A program made the translations under genes and the position numbers. A stretch of 43,527 nucleotides of DNA. Source: Mucinivorans sp036654415. Its GTDB lineage: Bacteria; Bacteroidota; Bacteroidia; Bacteroidales; Rikenellaceae. The notes under the pieces are model-generated. The model was not told the DNA's origin, ran no database searches, and worked only from the letters and a program-made list of their open reading frames with translations. The stretch lies in the NCBI GenBank assembly GCA_036654415.1, contig JAVVSB010000012.1, positions 1 to 43,527 of the forward strand, written 5' to 3'. Below, in pieces: positions 34,793 to 43,264 of this stretch. Numbering within the stretch: the first letter of the stretch is position 1; the number at the start of each line of letters is the position of its first letter.

Positions 34793-36171
34793 TGAACAAA
34801 AACAAATTTAACCTCATCACGCTCCTTACACTCGTGATGGCCACCACATCCATGGCTCAAAACACGGTTATCTTGGGCAAGGCACCACAGGGATGTACCA
34901 CAGTGGATGTAATGTGCCAAAAAAGCATGACCGAGAGTTTAGCTCAAAGTGAGGTGAAAGATGGTACTTTTGAAATCAAAATCAACATCGATGTGCCTAC
35001 TCTACTCAGTTTATCATACGAGGGTAACAATGCCTACATTCCTATTTATGTTGTACCAAACAGTAAATTAAGCGTAGACTTAACATCCGTTTCGGGTGCT
35101 CAATTCTCGGGTATAGGGGCCTCTGAAAGTGCTTTTATGGGTAAAGCTGAAAAGCAGTTAACCGAAATGCGTAAAACCTCTACTGTACCCATTACCGAAT
35201 CGGTAGCCTACCGCGATATGTTGCTTGAACAGACAAAACAGATATCTAACTTTGTGGATAATGCAAAATTAGATAACAACGATTTTGCAGAGACTCTAAA
35301 ACTCGATTACACGCTTAAAAATCTGCGGGCCATTATCAACTATACCAATACTTATAAACTATTGACCCAAGGAAAAACTGCCGATTTGGCGGCTGATTTT
35401 TATGCCCCACTACTTGAAGCCCCACTATCCAATCCACATCTTGAGAACCTAACCTACACACAGTGGTTTCTATCAGACTACTTCGAGTTAATGGAAACCG
35501 AAGGGCTATTGGCCACCGATATGCCAGGCTATATTGCCCTTAGGGTAGGTAAAATTGGCGTGGATAAAGTCAAAGAGCTCTATGCCCTACACGCCCTATC
35601 AAAGGAGCTGTATTTCTACAACCAATATTTTCTACAGATATCAGCCACCGTCGAGGATGTGATTACCAGTCGAAAAGGGAAAGCAAAACTGGATGAGTAC
35701 GAAACAGCATTTGCTCAAAAAGCCGTTGACAATCAACAATTCAACTATGGACAACCAATGATTAAATTCAAAGGTATGGATAGAGAAGATAAGCAGCATT
35801 CGCTGGAGGATTATGCAGGTAAAATTGTGGTGGTTGATATTTGGGACACAGGTTGTGCACCTTGTATTGCACAAATTCCATATCTTCAAGCTCTTGAAAA
35901 AGAGTTACAAGACAAGCCTGTGGCCTTCATCTCATACTCCTTGGACAGCAAAAAAGAGAAATGGACCGATTTCATGGACAAAAAAGGGATGCACGGTATT
36001 CAACTGATAAATCAAGAAGGCCCCAAATGTGAATTAGTAAGATTTCTAAAAATGCGTGGTGTACCTCGCTTTGTAGTTATCAATAAAAATGGTAAAATTG
36101 TGGAAACCAATGCCCCACGCCCATCAGACCCTAAACTTAAATTATTAATAGAAAGAGAACTCGCAAAATGA
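34792..36171 (+). CDS. TlpA-family periplasmic thioredoxin, copy 2
   Basis: The 459-residue protein has the same layout as the preceding gene: signal peptide (TTSMA, then QNT), an N-terminal beta region with a middle helical region (FAETLKLDYTLKN matches FARTLKLDYRLRN of copy 1), and a thioredoxin domain with C355-A-P-C358 (DTGCAPCIAQIPYLQAL) and RGVPRFVVIN. Both cysteines and the cis-Pro are intact, so both copies should be active. Differences in the CxxC middle residues (AP versus MP) suggest different redox potentials or partners, which is inference. It overlaps the next gene by 4 bases (ATGA). Confidence 0.88.
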   Translation: MNKNKFNLITLLTLVMATTSMAQNTVILGKAPQGCTTVDVMCQKSMTESLAQSEVKDGTFEIKINIDVPTLLSLSYEGNNAYIPIYVVPNSKLSVDLTSVSGAQFSGIGASESAFMGKAEKQLTEMRKTSTVPITESVAYRDMLLEQTKQISNFVDNAKLDNNDFAETLKLDYTLKNLRAIINYTNTYKLLTQGKTADLAADFYAPLLEAPLSNPHLENLTYTQWFLSDYFELMETEGLLATDMPGYIALRVGKIGVDKVKELYALHALSKELYFYNQYFLQISATVEDVITSRKGKAKLDEYETAFAQKAVDNQQFNYGQPMIKFKGMDREDKQHSLEDYAGKIVVVDIWDTGCAPCIAQIPYLQALEKELQDKPVAFISYSLDSKKEKWTDFMDKKGMHGIQLINQEGPKCELVRFLKMRGVPRFVVINKNGKIVETNAPRPSDPKLKLLIERELAK

Positions 36172-37286
36172 AAAAATTACTGCTATTGACCCTCACGATG
36201 GTCATGGGGCTAACAACCTTGGCTCAAACAAAACACAACATCCACTTCGAAGAGGGGACCTTTCAAGAGGCACTTGACAAAGCCACAAAAGAGAACAAAC
36301 CTCTTTTTATGGATTGCTACACGGCATGGTGCGGTCCATGTAAGATGATGGCTGCCAAAGTCTTTACAGACTCAACGGTTGCGGCATACTTCAACGCCAA
36401 TTTCGTATCCTACAAAATGGATATGGAAAAAGGTGAAGGGGTGGCGCTTACCAAACGTTACGACATACTCTACTTCCCTACTCTACTCTATTTGGACGGT
36501 AAAGGTAACGAGATAGGACGATTAGTTGGAGGCCATAGTGCCGAGCTATTGATGGACAAAAGTGCACGCTTGCTCTTGCCAGAGAACAACTTAAACACAG
36601 TGGCTCAAAAATACAACAGTGGCGAACGTACAACTGATTTGGTAGTCAAATACCTATCCATGCTTAAAGACGGTAAAAAAGACTCAATGGTAAGGGTGGT
36701 TGTCAACAACTATTTCGAAAAACTCCCAGCTAGCGAACTTTCGAAAGAAAACAACCGTGCTATCTTTAAGGAGTACGTCAAGGATGTCTACACTTCACCT
36801 TTTAGCCTTCTTTTTACCAATGCCGATGGTTATCGTGAGGCCATGGGTGAGAAGCTATATAACGAAATTGTAGGCGAAAACCTGCTCAACGAAATATTTC
36901 AATACGTAGCTAATAGTAAAAAATACACCCCCGAAATTGAGGCAATGTTTAACAACTACTACCAAAAAAGCGAACTAAAAGGTGATGAACGCGCTAATCT
37001 GGAGCTCTATTCTAAATTTGCCCAACTACGTCGAGACAAAAAATATACCGATATATTGGATATTCTAGAGAAAGGGGTACCAACATTTACTCCACAACAA
37101 CATCTAACAATGGCCATGAGTCTATCATTTATGACAGACGGCACACAAGAAGCACGAGATAGAGCCAAAAAATTCGTCTATCAACAAGCGCAACTCCAAA
37201 TGCAACGCACAAAATCAGATAAATTAGCCGATAACATCTCCAATGTTTTGGGATATGTAATTGACCGCCTTGATAATCCTCAATAA
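36168..37286 (+). CDS. Periplasmic thioredoxin-like protein with helical C-terminal region
   Basis: The 372-residue protein has a signal peptide (TTLA, then QTKHN). A thioredoxin domain of the DUF255/thioredoxin_7 type follows with C55-G-P-C58 in YTAWCGPCKMMAAKVF and the cis-Pro in YFPTLLYLDG. Residues about 150-372 are helical, in repeat-like units, and may bind a partner. It closes the operon, with its ATG overlapping the preceding stop, and a terminator lies 18 bases beyond its own stop. As a third periplasmic CxxC protein it is a likely DsbD client. Confidence 0.88.
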   Translation: MKKLLLLTLTMVMGLTTLAQTKHNIHFEEGTFQEALDKATKENKPLFMDCYTAWCGPCKMMAAKVFTDSTVAAYFNANFVSYKMDMEKGEGVALTKRYDILYFPTLLYLDGKGNEIGRLVGGHSAELLMDKSARLLLPENNLNTVAQKYNSGERTTDLVVKYLSMLKDGKKDSMVRVVVNNYFEKLPASELSKENNRAIFKEYVKDVYTSPFSLLFTNADGYREAMGEKLYNEIVGENLLNEIFQYVANSKKYTPEIEAMFNNYYQKSELKGDERANLELYSKFAQLRRDKKYTDILDILEKGVPTFTPQQHLTMAMSLSFMTDGTQEARDRAKKFVYQQAQLQMQRTKSDKLADNISNVLGYVIDRLDNPQ

Positions 37287-37303
37287 TACAATTTAACCAC
37301 TTT

Positions 37304-37338
37304 AAACAGGCCATCAATTCACTTTGATGGCCTTGTTT
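37304..37338 (+). terminator. Terminator of the SusCD/thioredoxin operon
   Basis: A hairpin with stem AAACAGGCCATCAA (37304-37317) pairing with 37324-37338 (one bulge) and a 6-base loop is followed by TTTCTTTT-like T-rich sequence. It lies 18 bases after the last stop. Confidence 0.88.
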
Positions 37339-37491
37339 CTTTTATGCCACCCAATACACATCAACAGGAAGAGATTCCGAAGCAAACGATAAGTGTTGGG
37401 ACAAAAACCGTCGCCACATGATACTGGATAACCTAACAATTGATGTATTCTGACAAAATAAATAGTACTATCCGATAAAATATTTTAGTGT
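37339..37491. other. Spacer between two terminators, no gene recognised
   Basis: The full gap between convergent genes is 359 bp (37287-37645), with terminators at both 37304-37338 and 37492-37540. The enclosed 150 bases hold no complete ORF with a start, no promoter match and no recognised RNA. One stretch without a start codon reads through as a peptide of about 35 codons, but I see no family in it. Confidence 0.5.
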
Positions 37492-37540
37492 AAAAAATCA
37501 GGGCTGAATCCCATAATTTGGAATTCAGCCCTGATTTTTT
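37492..37540. terminator. Bidirectional terminator downstream of yidC
   Basis: A 20-base arm (AAAAAATCAGGGCTGAATCC, 37492-37511) pairs with 37520-37540 with one bulged base and an 8-base loop. A-run and T-run flanks make it work in both directions. It lies 105 bases beyond the yidC stop. Confidence 0.88.
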
Positions 37541-37645
37541 GTTCAATCTAATTGCAAATCCGATGCGCAATGAACATTACTGTGTCGTCCTAAAAACAGT
37601 TACAGGTTTGTATGATACAGATACTTAAATTGAATTGTTATTCAA

Positions 37646-39517
37646 TTACTTGCGCCTATTTTGCATCTGTTGTTGCTGGGCGGCCTGCTTTTGCATCTGC
37701 TCCAAGCGGTCAGCCCACTTAGACTTCTTTTGTGGTTTTGTGGCCGCGGCCTTCATCCTTGCGTGTAACTTATTGTCGTCAACAAAATAACGGAAGGCGT
37801 AGGTCTGTCCAATAGTGATAATATTGGATAGCAGATAATACCACGACAAACCAGAAGAAGAGTTATTAAAAATCAGAAGCATCATGATGGGCATCATATA
37901 GAGCATCATAAATTTCATACCAGGCATCTGATTGTTATTCATGGGCTGCATCGAGAAGTTTATCTTAGAGGTGATAAACAACGAAATGGCCATCAAAAGC
38001 GTAAAGAGCGACACGTGGTCACCATAGAATGGGATATTGAAAGGCAAATTCAAAATACTATCGAAGCTCGAAAGGTCATCAGCCCACAAAAATGACTGCC
38101 CACGAAGTTCAATACTGGTTGGAAAGAAGCGGAACATGGCAATCAAAATAGGAAACTGAATCAACATTGGTAGACATCCTCCCATAGGGCTCACACCAGC
38201 AGATTTGTAGAGTGCCATCATAGCCTGCTGCTTAGCCATAGCATCAGATTTATTGGGATATTTGGCATTTATTTTGTCTAAATCTGGTTTCAACAGCCGC
38301 ATTTTTGCCGTACTCAAATAGGATTTATAGGTCAATGGCGAAATGATTATCTTGATAAAGATGGTCAAAAGCAAGATAATAATACCAAAATTACTTATAA
38401 AACGCCCCAAAAAGTCAAAAGTAGGTATCACCAACCAACGGTTGACCCAACCAATAATCCACCACCCCAGCGGCACTAACTTTTGCAGTTCAAGCCCCTC
38501 GTAACTATTCAAAGTTGCAAATTTATTGGGGCCAAAATAGAAGTTAAAATCATATTTACTAGTCGAAGGGTCGTAAGGCAAAGTCAACGAAGCATTGAAA
38601 TCCTTAATGTTGCTATCGCTGGGTTTGAAGGTGTTAAAACCTACGGAAGCCGAACCAAAATCATTCTTGGCGATGATGATGGAGCTAAAGAACTGTTGCT
38701 TAAAGGCAACCCACTTCACCTTGGTCTTAATATCCTCTGATTCCTTCCCCTTACCCATGCTGAGCTCCTCGACACCATCCTCTCCAGGATATTTGTAAGC
38801 CACAGTAGTATAATTATTCTCGTTCTCAAAACCTTTCTCCTCTTGCGGTGAAACAATATTCCAATTAAGGAGCATATCACGCTGATTGGAGGATAGTTGT
38901 CCTTTGAAATGGGATAAATCTACCGAAAAATCCAACATATAATCATTGGGAGCGATGGTGTAGACAAACTCCATAAACGATGAATCTCCATCACCATGGA
39001 GGCGATAGACGATGGCATTGTCGGATTTGCGCACCTGCTCAAAATATAAGTCGGCTGTGTTGACTCGTTCTGGAGCAAAAAATTCGAGCCCAAAGCTTGA
39101 ACTATCTTTCTGAAAAAGAGTCAAAGCATCGCCCTTGAACTCGGGTATAAGGCGTTTATAATCCTTGAGGTCAACCGAAGCTATACGACCACCCTTGTTA
39201 GAAAAAGTTAACTTAAATAGTTTGTTTTCCAATGTTGTGAACTCCTCTTTCCCTGTTTTGGCCAAATTAAGTGCCGTAGAATCGACAGCCACCACTATCA
39301 GAGAATCTTTTAGGGCAACACCACCTTTGAGGGTGTCGGTAACAACGCTACTCTTCTGGGGATTAGCCGCCTGCCAAGCCTTGGCCAAAGAGTCTTCACG
39401 AAGTTGCTCTATACGCCTTAATTCTTGTTGCTGAGCAAGTTGTTTATTATTATACCAAGTAAATCCAAAGAGTATTAGCCCAATTAGTACAAGGCCTACG
39501 ATTGTATTTTTATTCAT
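37646..39517 (-). CDS. yidC: Membrane protein insertase YidC
   Basis: YidC inserts and folds inner-membrane proteins, alone or with SecYEG. The 623-residue protein has an N-terminal membrane segment (TIVGLVLIGLILFGF), a large periplasmic P1 domain (about 70-340), and a C-terminal insertase core with five helices (ISNFGIIILLLTIFIKII, MGGCLPMLIQFPILIAMF, SLFTLLMAISLFI). A basic Gln/Lys-rich tail follows that can contact ribosomes. Length matches Bacteroidota YidC. pyrG lies 34 bases upstream on the same strand. Part of that gap is a 10-bp tandem repeat. Confidence 0.97.
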   Translation of the reverse strand: MNKNTIVGLVLIGLILFGFTWYNNKQLAQQQELRRIEQLREDSLAKAWQAANPQKSSVVTDTLKGGVALKDSLIVVAVDSTALNLAKTGKEEFTTLENKLFKLTFSNKGGRIASVDLKDYKRLIPEFKGDALTLFQKDSSSFGLEFFAPERVNTADLYFEQVRKSDNAIVYRLHGDGDSSFMEFVYTIAPNDYMLDFSVDLSHFKGQLSSNQRDMLLNWNIVSPQEEKGFENENNYTTVAYKYPGEDGVEELSMGKGKESEDIKTKVKWVAFKQQFFSSIIIAKNDFGSASVGFNTFKPSDSNIKDFNASLTLPYDPSTSKYDFNFYFGPNKFATLNSYEGLELQKLVPLGWWIIGWVNRWLVIPTFDFLGRFISNFGIIILLLTIFIKIIISPLTYKSYLSTAKMRLLKPDLDKINAKYPNKSDAMAKQQAMMALYKSAGVSPMGGCLPMLIQFPILIAMFRFFPTSIELRGQSFLWADDLSSFDSILNLPFNIPFYGDHVSLFTLLMAISLFITSKINFSMQPMNNNQMPGMKFMMLYMMPIMMLLIFNNSSSGLSWYYLLSNIITIGQTYAFRYFVDDNKLHARMKAAATKPQKKSKWADRLEQMQKQAAQQQQMQNRRK

Positions 39518-39540
39518 CCTCTATTTTTTAAATCCTTACT

Positions 39541-39564
39541 TTTACTTACGTTTACTTACATTTA
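39541..39564. repeat. 10-bp tandem repeat at the 3' end of pyrG
   Basis: TTTACTTACG (39541-39550) and TTTACTTACA (39551-39560) are adjacent copies with a partial third unit (TTTA). They cover the pyrG stop codon and place a second in-frame TAA after it. Confidence 0.6.
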
Positions 39565-41162
39565 TCACTAAAAATCATAGCTGCCTTCACAAAATCCACA
39601 AACAAAGGATGAGGATTTATAACCGTACTCTTATACTCTGGATGAAACTGTACCCCAACAAACCAAGGATGAGACTTAATTTCAACAATTTCAACAAGCC
39701 CAGTCTCTGGATTAATACCCACGGCCGACATACCAGCCTTTTCCAAAGACTCTTTGTAGTCGTTGTTAAACTCATACCTATGACGGTGACGTTCCGAAAT
39801 GGAGCTTGTACCATAAGCATGAGCCGCATGCGAGCCCTCGGTAAGCTGGCAAGGATAGGCACCAAGGCGCATTGTACCGCCCTTTTCGGTGATACCCTTT
39901 TGCTCGGCCATTAGGTCAATGACTGGATAAGGCGTAGTGCCTGTTTCGGTGCTATTAGCATCAACAAGCCCCAAAACATTACGTGCAAACTCAACCACTG
40001 CACACTGCATACCCAAACAGATACCAAAAAATGGAACCCCATTTTCACGTGCATACTGAACGGCCAAGATTTTACCCTCTAACCCACGATGACCAAAGCC
40101 AGGAGCCACAAGAATACCGCTTAGCTGTCCCAATTTATCACCAATATTCTGTTCATTCAACTTTTCGGAATTAATATATTCCAAACGGACCTTCACGCTA
40201 TTGCTTGCCCCCGCATGAACAAAGGATTCTGCAATAGACTTATAGGCATCGGGAAGCTCAGTATACTTACCCACCAGACCAATATGGAGCTCACGTGTTG
40301 GATTTTTAACCTTATCCACAAAAACACGCCATTTTTCCAAATCAATAGGACGTTCATAATCAAGTCCCAATTTACGCAAAGCCACCAAATCTAACTTCTG
40401 TTCCAACATTTTCAGAGGAACCTCGTAGATAGTTGGAACATCGATTGACTCCACAACAGCATCTTTCTCAACATTACAGAATTGAGCCACCTTACGTTTA
40501 ACCTCTTCGGTCAACTGTTTTTCGGTACGTAACACCAAAATATCAGGTTGAAGACCATTCTCAAGCAATTGTTTAACAGAGTGTTGTGTTGGTTTTGTCT
40601 TGAGTTCACCCGAAGCCTTCATATAAGGTATCAGTGTAAGATGAACAATCAAAGTATTACCGAAGCCCAATTCGTAGCGCAATTGACGCACAGCCTCGAT
40701 GTATGGCAGGGATTCAATATCACCAACAGTACCACCAATTTCAGTAATAACAACGTCGTACTTTTTCTTCTGCCCCAAAAGCTGCACGCAACGTTTTATC
40801 TCGTCTGTAATATGAGGTATAATCTGAACTGTACGACCCAAGAACTCACCACGTCGCTCTTTATTTATCACATTTTGGTATATACGTCCCGTAGTCACAT
40901 TATTAGCCTGCGAGGTGGGTCGGCCAATAAAACGCTCGTAATGGCCCAAATCGAGGTCCGTTTCAGCACCATCTTCGGTTACATAGCACTCGCCATGCTC
41001 ATAAGGATTCAGCGTTCCAGGGTCGATATTGATATATGGGTCCAATTTCTGTATGGTAACCGAATATCCTCTGGCTTGCAATAGTTTAGCCAATGAGGCT
41101 GAAATAATTCCCTTTCCGAGCGATGATGCCACACCTCCCGTTACGAATATATACTTTGTCAT
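39552..41162 (-). CDS. pyrG: CTP synthase
   Basis: PyrG converts UTP to CTP using ATP and glutamine. From the Met at 41162 it has 536 residues. The synthase domain starts MTKYIFVTGGVASSLGKGI with the P-loop. The C-terminal class I glutamine amidotransferase domain has GICLGMQCAVVEF with the catalytic Cys and the later His/Glu pair (VQFHPEYKS). An upstream in-frame Met at 41237 would add 25 residues with no family counterpart and would run through the hairpin at 41192-41223, so I reject it. An AAGGAG lies 14 bases upstream of the chosen ATG. Confidence 0.97.
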   Translation of the reverse strand: MTKYIFVTGGVASSLGKGIISASLAKLLQARGYSVTIQKLDPYINIDPGTLNPYEHGECYVTEDGAETDLDLGHYERFIGRPTSQANNVTTGRIYQNVINKERRGEFLGRTVQIIPHITDEIKRCVQLLGQKKKYDVVITEIGGTVGDIESLPYIEAVRQLRYELGFGNTLIVHLTLIPYMKASGELKTKPTQHSVKQLLENGLQPDILVLRTEKQLTEEVKRKVAQFCNVEKDAVVESIDVPTIYEVPLKMLEQKLDLVALRKLGLDYERPIDLEKWRVFVDKVKNPTRELHIGLVGKYTELPDAYKSIAESFVHAGASNSVKVRLEYINSEKLNEQNIGDKLGQLSGILVAPGFGHRGLEGKILAVQYARENGVPFFGICLGMQCAVVEFARNVLGLVDANSTETGTTPYPVIDLMAEQKGITEKGGTMRLGAYPCQLTEGSHAAHAYGTSSISERHRHRYEFNNDYKESLEKAGMSAVGINPETGLVEIVEIKSHPWFVGVQFHPEYKSTVINPHPLFVDFVKAAMIFSDKCK

Positions 41163-41191
41163 CTTTTTGATATTAACTCCTTGATATTTAG

Positions 41192-41223
41192 AATAGGTAG
41201 GATTTTTTAGAACCCTACCTATT
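41192..41223 (-). other. Stem-loop in the gap between DUF349 gene and pyrG
   Basis: AATAGGTAGG (41192-41201) pairs perfectly with CCTACCTATT (41214-41223) around a 12-base loop. On the minus strand it lies 20 bases past the DUF349 stop and 29 bases before the pyrG ATG. There is no T-run after the stem, so it may be an RNA processing or leader structure rather than a terminator. Confidence 0.6.
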
Positions 41224-41243
41224 ATCTGACTCGACACAAAAGA

Positions 41244-43157
41244 TTACTCCTTGTCGATTAATTTTACTTTAGCAATAATCTCCTCTATCTCGGCCTTGGC
41301 CTTGTCGATTTTGGTTTGAACACCAGCCACAAGCTTTTCGGCATTCTTGCCACGGCCAAAGAAGCCAATATTATTTTCCAAAGTTTGTATTTCACCCTCT
41401 AAAGCACGTACTTTATTGTAGAGTTTCTCGCGCTCACCGCCAGTATTACCACTACTACGCAAAGCCGCTGCACGCCCCTTGAACTGTTCGACACGACGCG
41501 AAGATTCGCTTCCTCGGAGTGTATCAAACAACTCATCTACCACTGTCTTATACTCTTTGGTAATGGCATCCTTATATTTGATGGGCACAAAGCCAATGGC
41601 ACTCCACCGTTTTTGTATCTCCTTAAGGCTGTCAAAGGTAATGGTACTATGGTCAATGTTTTTAAGTTCCTCTAAAATAGCGCGTTTAGCCGTTAAATTT
41701 TCATTATAAAGGGCATCAGCCGTCTCGAAATGTTTACTTTTGGCCTCGAAAAATTTATCACAAGCCGCACGAAACCGTTTCCACAAGGCTTCGCTATGTT
41801 TGCGCGAGGTTACACCCACCAACTTCCACTGCTTTTGTAGTTCAACCAAGGCATCGGTAGTGGCCTTCCAATCCTCACTTTCGCAAAGAGCTTCTGCCTG
41901 AACACATAGGTCTGTCTTGGCCTGTTGATTATCGGCAAACTCATCTTTAACACTCTCAAAATAGGCACGCTTGGCCCCATAAAATTTATCACAAGCAAAA
42001 CGGAATCGTTCCCAAATACGGTTATTGTCCTTTTTGGGAGCAAAACCGATGGTCTTCCACACTTTCTGAATCTCAATAACCTCGTCCGAGCAGTCGCTCC
42101 ACTCCTTACGTGAGCTCAAGGGCGAGGTGGCCATCTGCTCAACCTTAATACAGAGTTCCTCTTTGAGAGCTAAATTTGCTGTCTGTTCATCTTTAAGGGC
42201 ATCAAAATGGTCTTGGTGACGTTTATTAACCCTCGCTGAAGCCTCTTTGAAACGTTCCCAAAGCTGCTCCTTGAACTCAAGGGCCACTGGCCCTGTCTCA
42301 CGCCAGCTATCGTGCAGCCCCTGCAACTTACGGAAAGCTGACACAGGGTCACCCTCTAAACATAACAACTCTGCCTGTTCACAAAAGCCCAACTTAGACT
42401 CGTAGTTGCGCTTGAGGTCCATATCACGCAACTCCTTATTGATTTTAATAAAATTATAGAAATTTTCAACATGGTGGTTGTAGGTATCCCACAAATCACG
42501 CATCTTGTCAGCAGGTACTACACCCGTCTCTTTCCAACGATTTTGTAACTCGCGAAAGTGCGCAAAAGTATGATTAAGAGTTTCACTACTATTGGTCAGC
42601 TCTTTAAGCTCATCAATGATAACTAATTTCTGTTTATAATTTTGTTCCTTTTCGTGCTCCATGGTTGATAAATAACTATCACGCTTTTGACGATAGAGTT
42701 GTAAAAGCTCCTTCAGACGCAACTCGGTCAAATCCTCGGCAACTTTAAACTCTTCGGTGGCAAGTTCAGCGGCAGCATGAGCTGCTTTTTGTGCTTCAAC
42801 CTCTGCATTATATATTTTATAGAATGATATTTTTAGGTGTTCCACTGCTGTACGCAACTGTGCTATGGGCCTCTGCTGAATCATTTCGGCAAACATATCC
42901 ACAAGCTCCTGCTTGCTCTTGCCAGCAAACTCATCCACAGCCTTTTCAACCATTTTCTCAACAGATGCTACCTCATCAACCTTCTCCGACGGGATAGGTT
43001 CAGCAGTGGGTGCGGGAGCCACAGCAGCCACCTCTGGGGCTATTTGCGGTTCATCATGAGACTCAGTGGGCTCTGACAATTCTTTTACAGTAGTTTCGGG
43101 GCCTTTAACCTCGAATTGCTCCTCAGTGAGGGCAGCAGTGTTTTCCATGGTTACCAT
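41244..43157 (-). CDS. DUF349 repeat protein
   Basis: The 637-residue protein has an acidic, Pro/Ala/Glu-rich N terminus (about 1-75) without a signal peptide. Five DUF349 repeats of roughly 70-75 residues follow, each with the pattern L..L...W...G.........LW..F......F (for example LQNRWKETGVV, LHDSWRETGPV, IQKVWKTIGFA, LQKQWKLVGVT, IQKRWSAIGFV). A coiled-coil end (about 570-637) closes it. The family is common in Bacteroidota and its role is not established; the repeats suggest a helical scaffold. Start could also be the Met at 43148. It precedes pyrG with a hairpin between. Confidence 0.88.
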   Translation of the reverse strand: MVTMENTAALTEEQFEVKGPETTVKELSEPTESHDEPQIAPEVAAVAPAPTAEPIPSEKVDEVASVEKMVEKAVDEFAGKSKQELVDMFAEMIQQRPIAQLRTAVEHLKISFYKIYNAEVEAQKAAHAAAELATEEFKVAEDLTELRLKELLQLYRQKRDSYLSTMEHEKEQNYKQKLVIIDELKELTNSSETLNHTFAHFRELQNRWKETGVVPADKMRDLWDTYNHHVENFYNFIKINKELRDMDLKRNYESKLGFCEQAELLCLEGDPVSAFRKLQGLHDSWRETGPVALEFKEQLWERFKEASARVNKRHQDHFDALKDEQTANLALKEELCIKVEQMATSPLSSRKEWSDCSDEVIEIQKVWKTIGFAPKKDNNRIWERFRFACDKFYGAKRAYFESVKDEFADNQQAKTDLCVQAEALCESEDWKATTDALVELQKQWKLVGVTSRKHSEALWKRFRAACDKFFEAKSKHFETADALYNENLTAKRAILEELKNIDHSTITFDSLKEIQKRWSAIGFVPIKYKDAITKEYKTVVDELFDTLRGSESSRRVEQFKGRAAALRSSGNTGGEREKLYNKVRALEGEIQTLENNIGFFGRGKNAEKLVAGVQTKIDKAKAEIEEIIAKVKLIDKE

Positions 43158-43191
43158 AGGATTCAGATAGATTAGAATAGGTATTATCAGG

Positions 43192-43199
43192 CAAAGATA
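43192..43199 (-). promoter_or_regulatory. Putative -7 element of the DUF349 gene
   Basis: On the minus strand this reads TATCTTTG, a full match to TAnnTTTG, about 35 bases upstream of the start. The -33 element is weak. Confidence 0.5.
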
Positions 43200-43264
43200 G
43201 TAAAAAAATTATGAATCACGAATTTTTGCCACGATTTTGAAACAATCTACCGTAAATATAACCT

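Noticed and set aside
40548..41084. 178-codon plus-strand ORF inside pyrG
   Set aside because: Antisense to the conserved synthase domain, with no domain or signal; a shadow of pyrG.
41163..41237. N-terminal extension of CTP synthase
   Set aside because: The extra 25 residues have no counterpart in the family and their codons form the stem-loop at 41192-41223.
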